From NCBI GenBank assembly GCA_018242605.1, contig JAFEBP010000002.1, forward strand, positions 39,360 through 103,359: a stretch of DNA of 64,000 bases. Direction: 5' to 3'. The position numbers and the translations under genes were made by a program. This stretch comes from Planctomycetota bacterium (GTDB lineage: Bacteria; Planctomycetota; Phycisphaerae; Phycisphaerales; UBA1924). Positions 1 through 9,863 of the stretch are shown one piece after another. The notes beneath the pieces are model-generated. The model made no database searches. It saw only the letters and a list, made by a program, of their open reading frames with translations, and was not told where the DNA came from. Positions within the stretch are counted from its first letter, which is position 1. Every line of letters begins with the position of its first letter.

Positions 1-1
1 G

Positions 2-1339
2 CGCTTCGTGCTGGGGACGAGCGGGGAGGCAGCGTCGAGCGCCAGTGCAATTGTGCGTCTTTCCAACGGCGACCTGATCGTTGGTGGGAACTTCCTGACA
101 CTCAATGGAGTCGTCGTGAACAGGATCGCCCGCTTCGAGAGCGCCGCGGGTACCTGGTCACCGTTGGGATCGGGGCCTACCGGAGTTGGGACTTCGGGGC
201 CCATCTACGCCATCGCGATCGCTCCGAACGGAGACATCATCGCTGCGGGCGCATTCACTTCGGCCGGCGGCTTGAGCGCGAACAACATCGCCCGCTATTC
301 GGTGTCCACCGGCGTGTGGTCGCCGATGGGCTCGGGCTTGACGAGGCAGCTCCAAGCAACGGTTCGATCGCTTGTGGTCCTGCCGGGTGGAGATGTGATC
401 GCGGCGGGCCAGTTCGACACGGCCGGGAGTTCACCCGTCAACAACATTGCGAGATTCCAAGCGGAAACGTCCGCGTGGTCGGGTCTGGCCGGCGGGATTA
501 CCGGCAACTTCGGAGTATTCGATCTGTTGTTGCTGCCCGACGGCTCGCTCGTCGCCGCCGGGGATTTTTCTGCCGCGGGCGGCGTCGGCGCAACCTCTCT
601 CGCTCGCTTTGACTTCCTAACGAACACCTGGTCGAACCTGGGCAACGGGTTGTCGGGAAGGGTCAATGACGTCGCACTTCTGGCCAACGGCGATCTGATA
701 CTCGCGGGCCGCTGCCAAGTTGGGAGCCAGGGGTATTGGAATCTCTTTCGTTATAACATCGCGTCGCACCAGTGGTACGCCGACGGCAGCGTGTTCGGAG
801 CCGAACCCATGTCGCTGGCGCTATTTCCGGACGGCCAAATCTGCGCAAGCGGTACGTTTTTCGGAACCGGATTCGAGTGCTCGCCCGGCTTTGCCCGTTT
901 CGCGGCGCCTGCGCCCGTCATTCTCTCCAACCCGGAGCCCACCATTGCATGTCCCGCGGCACCTGCAAGGATCTCGATTCGTCCCGCGGCGGGCTTGGGA
1001 CCTTTCGAGTATCAGTGGCGTCAGAACGGGGTGGCAATCAACGACAATCCGTCCGCGCAAACCGACACGTTGATCATCCCTTCCGCGCTCGCCGCGGACC
1101 GGGGCACTTATGACTGCATCGTGACCAACGCCTGCGGCTCGGTCACCTCCCTCCCCGCCGCGCTCACCGTGTGCGCCGCTGACTTCAACTGCGATGGCGG
1201 CGTGGACGGCGGTGATATCGAATCGTTCTTCACCAGATGGGCCGACGGTGACGCGGCCGCCGACACCAACGCCGACGGCGGCGTGGATGGCGACGATGTG
1301 AGGGCGTTCTTCGAGGCGTGGATGCGGGGCGGTTGCTGA
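2..1339 (+). CDS. Dockerin-tagged secreted protein with propeller-like repeats, 5' end cut by window
   Basis: The frame is open to the left edge, so the N-terminus and any signal peptide lie outside the window. Residues 1 to about 300 hold roughly six repeats of about 50 residues with the pattern NGDLIVGGNF...NRIARF...W..LGSG, resembling delta-60/kelch-type beta-propeller blades. An Ig-like domain follows (YQWRQNG ... DRGTYDCIVTNACG). The end is a GC-type dockerin: two calcium-loop repeats (NCDGGVDGGD and NADGGVDGDD) and a terminal Gly-Gly-Cys. The family is extracellular or surface-associated. The substrate is unknown. The stop codon is one base from the stop of the convergent acetyl-CoA synthetase gene. 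Confidence 0.8.
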   Translation, partial: RFVLGTSGEAASSASAIVRLSNGDLIVGGNFLTLNGVVVNRIARFESAAGTWSPLGSGPTGVGTSGPIYAIAIAPNGDIIAAGAFTSAGGLSANNIARYSVSTGVWSPMGSGLTRQLQATVRSLVVLPGGDVIAAGQFDTAGSSPVNNIARFQAETSAWSGLAGGITGNFGVFDLLLLPDGSLVAAGDFSAAGGVGATSLARFDFLTNTWSNLGNGLSGRVNDVALLANGDLILAGRCQVGSQGYWNLFRYNIASHQWYADGSVFGAEPMSLALFPDGQICASGTFFGTGFECSPGFARFAAPAPVILSNPEPTIACPAAPARISIRPAAGLGPFEYQWRQNGVAINDNPSAQTDTLIIPSALAADRGTYDCIVTNACGSVTSLPAALTVCAADFNCDGGVDGGDIESFFTRWADGDAAADTNADGGVDGDDVRAFFEAWMRGGC

Positions 1340-1340
1340 A

Positions 1341-3449
1341 TCACTCCTCGTCGGCACGCAGCTTGGCCACGACGGTGAAGTCCTCGAGGGTGGTGGTGTC
1401 CTGGGTGATCTTCTCGACGCCGCAGGCGACGTCGCGGAGGAGGCGGCGCATGATCTTTCCGCTGCGGGTCTTGGGGAGCGCCTCGGCGAAGCGGATGGTG
1501 TCGGGGCGGGCCAGGGCCCCCACTTCCTTGGTGACGTGGGAGGCGAGTTCCTTGCGCATCTCGTCGTCGGGCTGGCGACCGGCGTGCTCGGAGAACCAGC
1601 GGCTCTTGAGGGTGACGAAGGCGCAGATGGCGTTGCCCTTGATCTCGTGCGGGTAGCCGACGACGGCGGCCTCGGCGACGGAGGGGTGGCTGACGAGGGC
1701 GGATTCAACCTCCATCGTGCCCAGCAGGTGGCCGGAGACCTTGATGACGTCGTCGATGCGGCCCTGGATCCAGTAGTACCCGTCGGAATCGCGGCGGGCG
1801 CCGTCGGCGGAGAAGTAGTACGGCTGCCCGGTGGCGGGGTCCTTCACGCGGCCCCAGTAGTTGGAGACAAAGCGCTCGCGGTTGTGGTAGACGCCGCGGA
1901 GCATGCCGGGCCAGGGCTTGCGGATGACGAACAGACCGCCCTTGTTGGCGGGGAGTTCATGGCCGGACTCGTTGACGACGGCGGCGTCGATGCCGAGCAT
2001 GGGGAGCGTGCAGCTTCCGGGCTTGGTGGCGATGGCGCCGGGCAGTGGCGTGCAGATGTGCCCGGCGGTCTCGGTCTGCCAGTAGGTATCGACGATGGGG
2101 CAGCGTTTGCCGCCGATGTGCTCGTGGTACCAGATCCAGGCCTCCGGGTTGATGGGCTCGCCGACGGTGCCCAGGAGCTTGAGGGAGGAGAGGTCGTGCT
2201 TGGCGGGCAGTTCGTTGCCCCACTTCATGAACGTGCGGATGGCGGTGGGCGCTGTGTAGAAGTGCGTGACCTTGTGGCGGGCGATGATCTCCCAGAAGCG
2301 GTCGTTGGAAGGGGCGTTGGGGGCGCCTTCGTACATCAGCGTGGGCACCCGGTTCATCAGCAGGCCGTAGACGACGTAGGAGTGGCCGGTGACCCAGCCG
2401 ATGTCGGCCGAGCACCAGAAGAGCTGCCCGCTGTCGGGGATGAGGTTGAAGGCCAGCCGCGCGGTCATCTGCACGTGCGCGAGGTATCCGGCGGTGGTGT
2501 GCTGGATGCCCTTGGGCTTGCCGGTGCTGCCGCTGGTGTACAGCAGGAAGAGCATGTCCTCGCTGTCCATGGGCTCGCAGGGGCAGGCGTCGGTGACGGT
2601 GGGCGCCAGGTCGTGCCACCAGTGGAAGCGGGTGTTGTTGAAGCGGCGCTCGCCGGTGTGGAAGCGCTGGCTGGGGGGCTGCTGGGCTGTGCGCTTGAGG
2701 CACAGGACGTGGTTGAGGATGTGGCCGTGGGAGTCCAGGAGTTCGACCGCCTCTTCGACGTTCTTGAGGAGCGGCACGATGTCGCCCCGGCGGTAGCCCC
2801 CGTCGGCGGTGATGATCACGCGGGAGTGGGCATCAATGACGCGCTCGGCGATGGCGGTGTGGGCGAAGCCGCCGAAGATGACGCTGTGGGCAGCGCCGAT
2901 GCGGGCGCAGGCGAGCATGGCGACGGCGAGCTCGGGGACCATCGGCATGTAGATGGTGACGACGTCGCCCTTCTTGACGCCCAGGGACTTGAGCATGTTG
3001 GCGACGCGGGAGGTCTGGGACTGCAGTTCGCGGTAGGTGAGTTCCAGGATCTCGGGCTCGGCGGCGTAGTGCGAGAAGGAACTGGAGTGGCTGGTGTGCG
3101 CGCCCTTGGGCTCGCCCTCCCAGATGATGGCGGTCTCGTCGCCGTGGCCGGCCTGCACGTGGCGGTCGACGCAGTTGTAGCAGGCGTTGAGAGAACCGCC
3201 GACGAACCACTTGGCGTCCGGGGGGGTCCACTCCAGCACGTGGGTGAAGGGGGTGAACCAGTCCAGGCGGGCGGCCTCGGCGCGCCAAAAGGCCTCCGGG
3301 TCCGCGACGCTGCGCTCGTGCAGGTCCTTGTATTCGGTGAGCGAAGAGATGTGCCAGCGGTCAAAGCCCGCGCACTTGGCATCCTGGGGGTGGAAGATGC
3401 GGGTCTCGTTGAGGCTCGAATGGATGTCGGTGGGCGCTTCTTGGGCCAT
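1341..3449 (-). CDS. acs: Acetyl-CoA synthetase (AMP-forming)
   Basis: Activates acetate with ATP and CoA to acetyl-CoA through acetyl-AMP in the cytoplasm. The 702-residue protein has the adenylate-forming signature YTSGSTGKPKG, the acetate-pocket stretch TYWQTETAGH, the hinge region YFSADGARRDSDGYYWIQGR, and the C-terminal KTRSGKIMRR whose lysine is the usual acetylation target. Length is slightly above the usual ~650. I start at the ATG at 3449 (MAQEAP) because the 13 extra residues upstream (MAPFPGPRRTLRI) look like untranslated sequence. There is no clear Shine-Dalgarno at either site. Long open frames on the opposite strand are composition artefacts. Confidence 0.95.
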   Translation of the reverse strand: MAQEAPTDIHSSLNETRIFHPQDAKCAGFDRWHISSLTEYKDLHERSVADPEAFWRAEAARLDWFTPFTHVLEWTPPDAKWFVGGSLNACYNCVDRHVQAGHGDETAIIWEGEPKGAHTSHSSSFSHYAAEPEILELTYRELQSQTSRVANMLKSLGVKKGDVVTIYMPMVPELAVAMLACARIGAAHSVIFGGFAHTAIAERVIDAHSRVIITADGGYRRGDIVPLLKNVEEAVELLDSHGHILNHVLCLKRTAQQPPSQRFHTGERRFNNTRFHWWHDLAPTVTDACPCEPMDSEDMLFLLYTSGSTGKPKGIQHTTAGYLAHVQMTARLAFNLIPDSGQLFWCSADIGWVTGHSYVVYGLLMNRVPTLMYEGAPNAPSNDRFWEIIARHKVTHFYTAPTAIRTFMKWGNELPAKHDLSSLKLLGTVGEPINPEAWIWYHEHIGGKRCPIVDTYWQTETAGHICTPLPGAIATKPGSCTLPMLGIDAAVVNESGHELPANKGGLFVIRKPWPGMLRGVYHNRERFVSNYWGRVKDPATGQPYYFSADGARRDSDGYYWIQGRIDDVIKVSGHLLGTMEVESALVSHPSVAEAAVVGYPHEIKGNAICAFVTLKSRWFSEHAGRQPDDEMRKELASHVTKEVGALARPDTIRFAEALPKTRSGKIMRRLLRDVACGVEKITQDTTTLEDFTVVAKLRADEE

Positions 3450-3526
3450 GATGCGCAGTGTACGGCGCGGCCCGGGAAACGGGGCCATTGGAAGCCGCGG
3501 AAATGAGGGAATTTGGATTCAGTGAA

Positions 3527-6500
3527 TCAGCAGCCGCGTTCCCAGTGCTCAAAGAAGAACGAAACGTCGGAGCCGTCGATGCCGCCGTCCTGGTTGATGT
3601 CGCCCTCGGGCAGCCCCGCGCCCCAGGCGGCAAAGAAATCGTCAACGTCGGCGCCGTCGATGCCGCCGTCCTGGTTGAAGTCACCGGGGGGCACGACGCC
3701 GATGGTGGCGGGGTTGCTGGCGGCGCAGCCGCAGGAGTCACAGACCAGGCAGTCGTACGCGGCTCCGTCGGAGCAGTCCAGGTCCTGGATGAAGAGGGTG
3801 TCGGTATTGACGTTGGTGATCCGGCCGCCGTCCTGGCCCTCGGAGAGAGCTTCGAAGGGGTTGTTGCCGAAGCGGCGACGCCATTGGTAGGTGAGGGGGC
3901 CGTCGCCGGTGGCCTCGACATGCAACTGGACAAACTCCGAGCCGCGGTAATCGCCCGAGACGGGCTGCTCGGTGAACGCGACGGTGCCGGAGCCTGGAAC
4001 GATGGAGCCGATCGAGCCGGCCTGCGCGCCCACACCGCCGTTGGCGGTGATGTTGGCGATGGGGAGGAGCACGGTGCAGGAGTTGATGGCGATGCGGCCG
4101 CCGCCACCGCCGCCGGCTCCGCAGCAGAAATAGTTGCCGCCGTTGGCGGTGATGGAGCCTGCGCCGTCGACCGCGCCGGCGGTGATGAACAGGGAACCGC
4201 CCGCGCCTGCGCCGCCGCGCCAGCCGCCCGCGCCACGATCGCCGGGGGCGCCGTTCGCGGAGACGGTGCCATTGACGAGCAGTGTGCCGCCGACGGTGAG
4301 ATCGATGCGGCCTCCGCCCGCGCCGCCGCCGAAGTTACCGCCGCCGGGATTGCCGCCGCCGGAACCCATCTCCACGGGGCGTTCGGAGGCATCGTTCACG
4401 ACGCCGCCCGGCGCGCCGGAGCTTGAGTTGCCGCCGCGACCGCCGTGACCGCCGCCCGCGGCGTCGGTGCCGGAGTTGCCGCCAGCGCCGAGGCCTTCAC
4501 CCGTGGGGTAGCCGCGGCCGTTGGCGGAGATTGAGCCGGTGGGTTCGACCGTGACGTTTCCGGCGAAGTTGAGGTGAAGCGTGGGATCGGCGTAGGTTGG
4601 TCCCAGGATTCCGCCGCCCCTGACGATGAGATTGGCGTCGAGAACATTCTCGCCTGAGAGTTCTGTGGTCTCACCGGCAACGCCGCCGTTATCGATGATG
4701 AGCGTGCCGCGGCCGGAGGTGGGCTTCAGGAACAGGGTGCCAGCGCCGCCGCGAACGCCTGATGTTCCGCCGGCGAGATCGAACGCACCGCCGAAGCTGT
4801 TCGTGGCGTAGATGATGGCGACGCGGCCGCCGCCGCCCGCGCCCGCCCCGCAGCAGGAATACGAACCGCCGCGGGCGGAAACCGTGCCTGTGCCCGCCAG
4901 CGTTCCGCAACTGATGAGGAGCGAGCCGCCCGCGCCGCCGCCGGAGCGCCAGCCGCCCTGGGCCGGGTAGCCGCTCTCGCCGTCGGCGGTGATCTCACCG
5001 GTGACGGTGAGCGTGCCGCCGACGGAGAGGTTGATCGCGCCGCCGCCGCGGCCGCCTCCGAAGGCGCCGCCGCCGGGGTTGCCGCCGCCGGAGCCCATCT
5101 GCGTAGGGGTCACGATGTCGTCGTAGGTCCCGCCGCCGAGACTGCCGACATCGCTATTGACACCCGCGCCGCCATGGCCCGCGCCCGCGGCGTCGCGTGT
5201 GCTGTTGGAGCCGGGTTGAGGGCCGGAGGCCGATGGGAAGCCGCGGAGGTCAGCGCCGATGGCGGAGTTGGCTTCAATGGTGGCATCGCCGTCGAAGCGG
5301 AGGCTGAGGGTTGGGTCTTCGTGGGTGGGACCCAGGACAGCGTTGCCGCGGACGATGAGATTGGCAGGGAGCGACACGACGCCGGAGAGTTCAGTGGATT
5401 CGCCGCTGAATCCGCCGTTGTCGATGATGAGCGTGGCGAGCCCGGTTGCGGGCTTGAGGTAACAGGTCCCGGCGCCGCCGCGGACGGCCCCGGCGCCGCC
5501 GGCCATCGAGTACGCGCCGGAGAATGCGTTGGTGGTGAAATCGATGGCGATGCGTCCACCGCCGCCGCCGCCCGCGCCGCAGCAGGAGTAGCTACCGCCG
5601 TTCACCGAGATGACACCGGAACCGGCCAGGGTGTTGCATGACACGCGAAGGGCCCCGCCCGCTCCCGCGCCGGAACGCCATCCGCCCTGCGCCGGGGTTC
5701 CGTTCTCGCCCTGGGCCGAGAGGCGACCGTCGACGGTGAGTGCGTTGCCGACGGTGAGCCAGAGAGCGCCCCCGCCGCGGCCGCCGCCGAAGTTGCCGCC
5801 GCCCGGGTTGCCGCCGCCGGAGCCCATCTGCGTGGGTGCGGTGATGCTGTCGTAGGTGCCGCCGCCGAGGCTGGTGACATCGGAGTTGCCGCCCGCGCCG
5901 CCGTGGCCTGCGCCGGCGGCATCTCGGGTGCTGTTCGCGCCGGGCTGCGGACCGGCCGCGGCCGCGAACCCGCGGTAGTCAGCACCGATGGTGGCGCCGG
6001 GGGCGACGGTGACATCGCCCGAGAGCGTGAGGTGCAGGGTGTCGTCGCCATGGGTGGGCCCCAGCAGGGCACCGCCGCGGACTATGAGGTTGGCGGGAAG
6101 CGTCACGTCGCCGGAGAGTTCGGTCGATTCTCCGGTTGTTCCGCCGTTATCGACGATGAGAGTGGCGAGACCGGTGGCCGGCTTCAAGTACACGGTGCCT
6201 GCGCCGCCGCGGACATAACCCGTGCCGCCGGACATCGAGTAAGTGCCGGTGAATGTGCTGCCGACGAACTCGATGGCGGCTCGACCGCCGCCGCCGCCGC
6301 CCGCGCCGCAGCACAAGTAGCTGCCGCCGTTGACCGAGACTGAGCCCGCGCCGGCGAACGTGGTGCACACCACGCGGATCGCCCCGCCCGCCCCGGCGCC
6401 GGCGCGCCAACCGCCCGAGCCGGCACCGGCGTTCGAGCCGTTCGCGGAGATGACGCCGTTGAGGGTGAGGGTGCCGCCGGTGGCGAAGCGGAACGCGCCG

Positions 6501-7777
6501 CCGCCCGAGGCTCCGGCGAACAAGCCGCCTCCGGGATGACCGCCGCCCGAACCCATCTGCGTGGGCGCGGTGATGCTGTCGTAGGTGCCGCCGCCGAGAT
6601 TGCCGCTTTCGGAGTTTGCGCCCGCGCCTCCGTGTGCGCCGCCCGCGGCGTCGCGCGTGCTGTTCGCGCCAGCACCGGGGCCGGTGCCACCGAGGTAACC
6701 GCGGCCGTCGGCGCTGATCGCGCCGGTGGCGTCGACGGTGGTGTCACCCAGGATGGTGAGGTCGAGCGTTGAGTCCTGACGCGGCGGGCCCACGATGGCG
6801 CGGTTGGTAATGGTGAGATTGGCGTCGATGATCTGAACGCCGGACATTTCGGTCGTGGCGCCGGAGGTTGCGTTGTTGGCGATGAGCAGCGACGGGCGGA
6901 TCGCGCCGACCTGCGTCAAGATCGTGCCCGCGCCGCCCGTAACACTGCCCGCGCCGCCGAAGGCGGTGAGAGAGCCGGCGAACAGGTTGGCGGATGAGTA
7001 GATCGCGATGCGACCGCCGCCGCCGCCGCCCGCGCCGCAGCAGTTGAACGAGCCGCCGTTGGCGGTAATGGAGCCCGCGCCGGCGAGTGTTCCCGCGGTG
7101 ATCCAGAGCGCTCCGCCCGCACCGCCGCCGCCTCGCAGACCGCCGGATCCTGTGACACCCCCACCACCGTTGGCGACGATCGAACCATCAACGCTGAGCG
7201 TGCCGCCGACGACGAGCCGCAGCGCGCCACCGCCCGCGCCACCACCGCTGATTCCGCCGCCGGGGCGACCGCCGCCGGAACCGAACGCCCCGGGCGATTG
7301 AATCGAGTCGTACGTGCCGCCGCCGAGCACGCTGTTCGAGTCGCCTCCCGCGCCGCCGTGACCCGCGCCTGATGCGTCGCCGGAGCTATCGCGGCCCGCA
7401 CCGAGCCCGACGCCGGGGGCATGGCCCTTGCTGGTCAGATCGATCCGGCTGGCGAGCAGAGCGCCCGATGCGCCCTGTACCGAGACATCGCCCGACACGG
7501 TCAGGAAGAGCCCGTTCGTGCCGCCGGAAGCGAACGCCGCCGTGTGCGTGAGCACGCCGGCGACGTTTCCGGTGCTTCGCTCGATGGTGACATTGGCGAA
7601 GGAGTGCGAGCCGTTGATGGTGACGGTGCATCCTCTGATGGTGATCGATTGCCCGTCATACAGAAAATTAGTGTCGGAAATGCTGGTATCGCTGGTGAAA
7701 ACAGTCTGGGCAAACGCGCCAGCGCTGAAAGAGGCAACGGCGAGCAGCGAAGCGGCGAGGGTTCGAGCGTGGAACAT
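3527..7777 (-). CDS. Giant glycine-rich repeat protein with Ig-like and GC-type dockerin ends
   Basis: A 1416-residue exported protein. Residues 1-24 (MFHARTLAASLLAVASFSAG...) are a signal peptide. The ATG at 7777 is chosen because residues upstream of it (MYLVCSGSSSG...) would displace the signal. The body has five tandem modules of about 235 residues. Each contains DAAG.GHGGAG, GGGTYD, MGSGGG.PGGG, an NGGS(Y/F).CCGAGGGGGG core and an NLIVRG..LGPT strand, suggesting a long beta-helical or fibrous surface structure. An Ig-like domain (YQWRRRF...AYDCLVCDSCGC) and two dockerin loops (FNQDGGIDGADV, INQDGGIDGSDV) ending in Gly-Cys close the protein. Every module keeps an adjacent Cys-Cys pair. 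No enzyme motif is visible; a matrix or adhesion role is inference. Confidence 0.85.
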   Translation of the reverse strand: MFHARTLAASLLAVASFSAGAFAQTVFTSDTSISDTNFLYDGQSITIRGCTVTINGSHSFANVTIERSTGNVAGVLTHTAAFASGGTNGLFLTVSGDVSVQGASGALLASRIDLTSKGHAPGVGLGAGRDSSGDASGAGHGGAGGDSNSVLGGGTYDSIQSPGAFGSGGGRPGGGISGGGAGGGALRLVVGGTLSVDGSIVANGGGGVTGSGGLRGGGGAGGALWITAGTLAGAGSITANGGSFNCCGAGGGGGGRIAIYSSANLFAGSLTAFGGAGSVTGGAGTILTQVGAIRPSLLIANNATSGATTEMSGVQIIDANLTITNRAIVGPPRQDSTLDLTILGDTTVDATGAISADGRGYLGGTGPGAGANSTRDAAGGAHGGAGANSESGNLGGGTYDSITAPTQMGSGGGHPGGGLFAGASGGGAFRFATGGTLTLNGVISANGSNAGAGSGGWRAGAGAGGAIRVVCTTFAGAGSVSVNGGSYLCCGAGGGGGGRAAIEFVGSTFTGTYSMSGGTGYVRGGAGTVYLKPATGLATLIVDNGGTTGESTELSGDVTLPANLIVRGGALLGPTHGDDTLHLTLSGDVTVAPGATIGADYRGFAAAAGPQPGANSTRDAAGAGHGGAGGNSDVTSLGGGTYDSITAPTQMGSGGGNPGGGNFGGGRGGGALWLTVGNALTVDGRLSAQGENGTPAQGGWRSGAGAGGALRVSCNTLAGSGVISVNGGSYSCCGAGGGGGGRIAIDFTTNAFSGAYSMAGGAGAVRGGAGTCYLKPATGLATLIIDNGGFSGESTELSGVVSLPANLIVRGNAVLGPTHEDPTLSLRFDGDATIEANSAIGADLRGFPSASGPQPGSNSTRDAAGAGHGGAGVNSDVGSLGGGTYDDIVTPTQMGSGGGNPGGGAFGGGRGGGAINLSVGGTLTVTGEITADGESGYPAQGGWRSGGGAGGSLLISCGTLAGTGTVSARGGSYSCCGAGAGGGGRVAIIYATNSFGGAFDLAGGTSGVRGGAGTLFLKPTSGRGTLIIDNGGVAGETTELSGENVLDANLIVRGGGILGPTYADPTLHLNFAGNVTVEPTGSISANGRGYPTGEGLGAGGNSGTDAAGGGHGGRGGNSSSGAPGGVVNDASERPVEMGSGGGNPGGGNFGGGAGGGRIDLTVGGTLLVNGTVSANGAPGDRGAGGWRGGAGAGGSLFITAGAVDGAGSITANGGNYFCCGAGGGGGGRIAINSCTVLLPIANITANGGVGAQAGSIGSIVPGSGTVAFTEQPVSGDYRGSEFVQLHVEATGDGPLTYQWRRRFGNNPFEALSEGQDGGRITNVNTDTLFIQDLDCSDGAAYDCLVCDSCGCAASNPATIGVVPPGDFNQDGGIDGADVDDFFAAWGAGLPEGDINQDGGIDGSDVSFFFEHWERGC

Positions 7778-7964
7778 GATTTGTCCGGTAACAAGAAGAA
7801 AAGAATGGCGCGACGCGCCCGAGGATGAACCGCTGCAAACAAGATACATGTGGACGGCCGCCGATGCAAGGGGATTTCCGACTGTCCGGGTGCCGAAGGG
7901 CCGTATTCAGCGAACGGCCACAGAATGACGTGCGGATAACTACGCCGGGCCTTGCAGCTCGCCA

Positions 7965-8396
7965 CTAGATTCCGATGTGATGGCGCACGGTGGGCGTGGG
8001 AGAGCCTTCGGTGAACTCGACCGCCACCACATCGATGCGAACGGGCCGGTCGTGCCATCCGTTGGCTGCGGCGAGATGGCGCGCGATCGACAGAAGTTTG
8101 CGGCGCTTGCGAATGGTGATGGCGGCCTCGGGCGGCGTCGCGGCACTGCGGGCGGATTGGCCGGCAGTGCGCAGGCGGGATTTGACTTCCACGATCACGA
8201 CGGCGCGGCCGTCTGGAGCGTCGGCGACGATGTCGGCCTCGCCCATCGGCACGTGAACGTTGCGAGCGATGATGCGGAAGCCCTGGCGCTTGAGGTAAGC
8301 CGCGGCCTCGTCCTCGCCGCGTCGGCCAAGGGCCTTGGTGGGGGGTTCGGGCGCGCGATTCCAGAAGACGAGCTTGTGGAGCAATGCCCGGAGCAT
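7965..8396 (-). CDS. YraN/UPF0102 family endonuclease-like protein
   Basis: The 143-residue protein matches the YraN (UPF0102) family: an N-terminal GRRGEDEAAAYLKRQGFRI helix-strand unit, then GEADIVADAPDGRAVVIVEVKSR, which holds the family's restriction-endonuclease-like GE-D-x-(V)EVK acidic and lysine residues, and a C-terminal RIDVVAVEF strand. The family is often encoded near rnhB, but not here. The function is presumed to be DNA processing; no substrate is established. It lies 22 bases downstream of the SurA-like gene on the same strand, so the two may share a transcript. Confidence 0.85.
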   Translation of the reverse strand: MLRALLHKLVFWNRAPEPPTKALGRRGEDEAAAYLKRQGFRIIARNVHVPMGEADIVADAPDGRAVVIVEVKSRLRTAGQSARSAATPPEAAITIRKRRKLLSIARHLAAANGWHDRPVRIDVVAVEFTEGSPTPTVRHHIGI

Positions 8397-8418
8397 GGCG
8401 GCGATGGACGCGTGGGCG

Positions 8419-9729
8419 TCAGCGGCCCAAGTAATACCGTTCTTCGGCGATCTCGAGGAGCCGGCGCGACATGTCGCCGGTGGACGTCATGCTGGCGCGG
8501 GCCTTGAGCTGGGCGATGTACTTGTCTTTGATCTGACGCTCGCGCTGGTTGCGGAGGATGTTCTCGATCGCGACCTGGGATTCGTACAGCGTCTTGGTCT
8601 TCTTCTCGATCGACTCGAGGTTGAGCCAGGCGCTGCTGTCGCCCAGCGCGAAGGGGCCCGCGGTCTGACCCACCTGCATGGTCTGAGCCTGCTTGTTGAT
8701 GTCGGGCGCGGCGAAGAGCTTGGCGGTGGCGCGGTCGCCCTTGATCTCGCGTTCTTCGAGCCCGCCCACGTCGCGCTTGTAGGTATTGATCTTCGACGCG
8801 GCGAGCTCGGCGAAGGGCTTGCCGGCGGCGAGGGCCGCGGTGAACTCGTCGATGTCGGCCTGGTTGGCCTTGGGGATGAGCACCAGTCGGTACGTCGCCT
8901 TCGGGGGCGGATTGAACATGTCGTAGTACTGCTGGTAGAAGACCTCGACGTCTCGCTTGCTGACGGTGACGCGGCGCTTGATCTTCTCGTTGAGCTGGAA
9001 GGTGACCAGTTCGTCCTGCTCGCGCTGCTTCATGTACTCGTCGAGGCTCTTGCCCTCGGTCTCTTCCAATCGCTGGCTCGCGGCCTCGCGGCTGCCCAGG
9101 TTCTGGGATTGAACCTTCTGCTGCACGCTCTGCATGAAGGCGAAGAAGCCCTGTTTCTGCTCGGGCGTGAACGCGGCCATGGCCTCGGCGCGGAGCAGTT
9201 CACGCTCCACGACTCGCTGCACTTCTTCGTCGATGCTCTTCTTGGCGTCTGCACGCCAGTTCTCGATCTTCTTGAGCTTGGCCTCGGCACGCAGGCGGTC
9301 CGCCATCGGGGCGAGGAAGGCGTTGGCGTAGAGGGGCTTGCCGTTGATGTCGCCGACCTTGGCGTCGACCAACGCGGGGCGTGAGACGGCCAGGGGGGCC
9401 GGGCCGGTGGGGGCGGAGGTTGTGGTTGGAGCGCCGACGGTGCCTGTCACATCAAGGATGCCGCCGGAGGCTTCTACCGGGCCGGTGATGTCCGCGGCGG
9501 TGGGCGGGCGCAGCGGCGCGGTGGGGAGGCTGGCGGCGAGCGCAGGGTTGGCGGGGGAAGCGGCGGCGGGAGATGGGGCGGCGGGCTGCGCCGGGGCGGG
9601 CTGGTCGGCACGCGCGAAGTCGGCGGCGGTCAGGGCTGCCCCCGAACTGCCGGAATCTGATGAACACCCTGCGCCGAGCACGATTCCCGCGAATACCCCG
9701 ACGCCCTGAGCAAAGGTCGCTACTCGCAT
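8419..9729 (-). CDS. SurA/PpiC-like peptidyl-prolyl isomerase lipoprotein
   Basis: A 436-residue exported protein with a lipobox-like end to its signal (VLGAGC, Cys about residue 22), an Ala/Pro-rich linker to about residue 120, then a SurA-type N-terminal helical domain (VGDINGKPLYANAF..., long charged helices with EEVQRVVERELLRAEA). A parvulin-like region follows (YRLVLIPK...AGKPFAELAASK...GGLEEREIKGD...VGQTAGPFALGDSSAWLNLESI). These are features of periplasmic folding factors that escort outer-membrane proteins. Some parvulin catalytic positions are hard to confirm by eye, so chaperone activity is safer than isomerase activity. It sits immediately upstream of the YraN-like gene. Confidence 0.8.
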   Translation of the reverse strand: MRVATFAQGVGVFAGIVLGAGCSSDSGSSGAALTAADFARADQPAPAQPAAPSPAAASPANPALAASLPTAPLRPPTAADITGPVEASGGILDVTGTVGAPTTTSAPTGPAPLAVSRPALVDAKVGDINGKPLYANAFLAPMADRLRAEAKLKKIENWRADAKKSIDEEVQRVVERELLRAEAMAAFTPEQKQGFFAFMQSVQQKVQSQNLGSREAASQRLEETEGKSLDEYMKQREQDELVTFQLNEKIKRRVTVSKRDVEVFYQQYYDMFNPPPKATYRLVLIPKANQADIDEFTAALAAGKPFAELAASKINTYKRDVGGLEEREIKGDRATAKLFAAPDINKQAQTMQVGQTAGPFALGDSSAWLNLESIEKKTKTLYESQVAIENILRNQRERQIKDKYIAQLKARASMTSTGDMSRRLLEIAEERYYLGR

Positions 9730-9863
9730 CGCGGAGGATATGCGTGGAGGACCGGGTGAAGACCGGGGAGGGCGGCACGGTCACAGAAGGGATTTTCTTG
9801 GTGCTTCCGATTTTCCGCGCGCAGGCGGCAAGCCGATCCCGCTCCTATGTGCTAGGAGCCAAC

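Noticed and set aside
1536..3506. Long open frame of about 650 codons antisense to acetyl-CoA synthetase
   Set aside because: Composition mirrors the complementary strand (Val/Gly/Asp-rich), no family motif, and acs is unambiguous.
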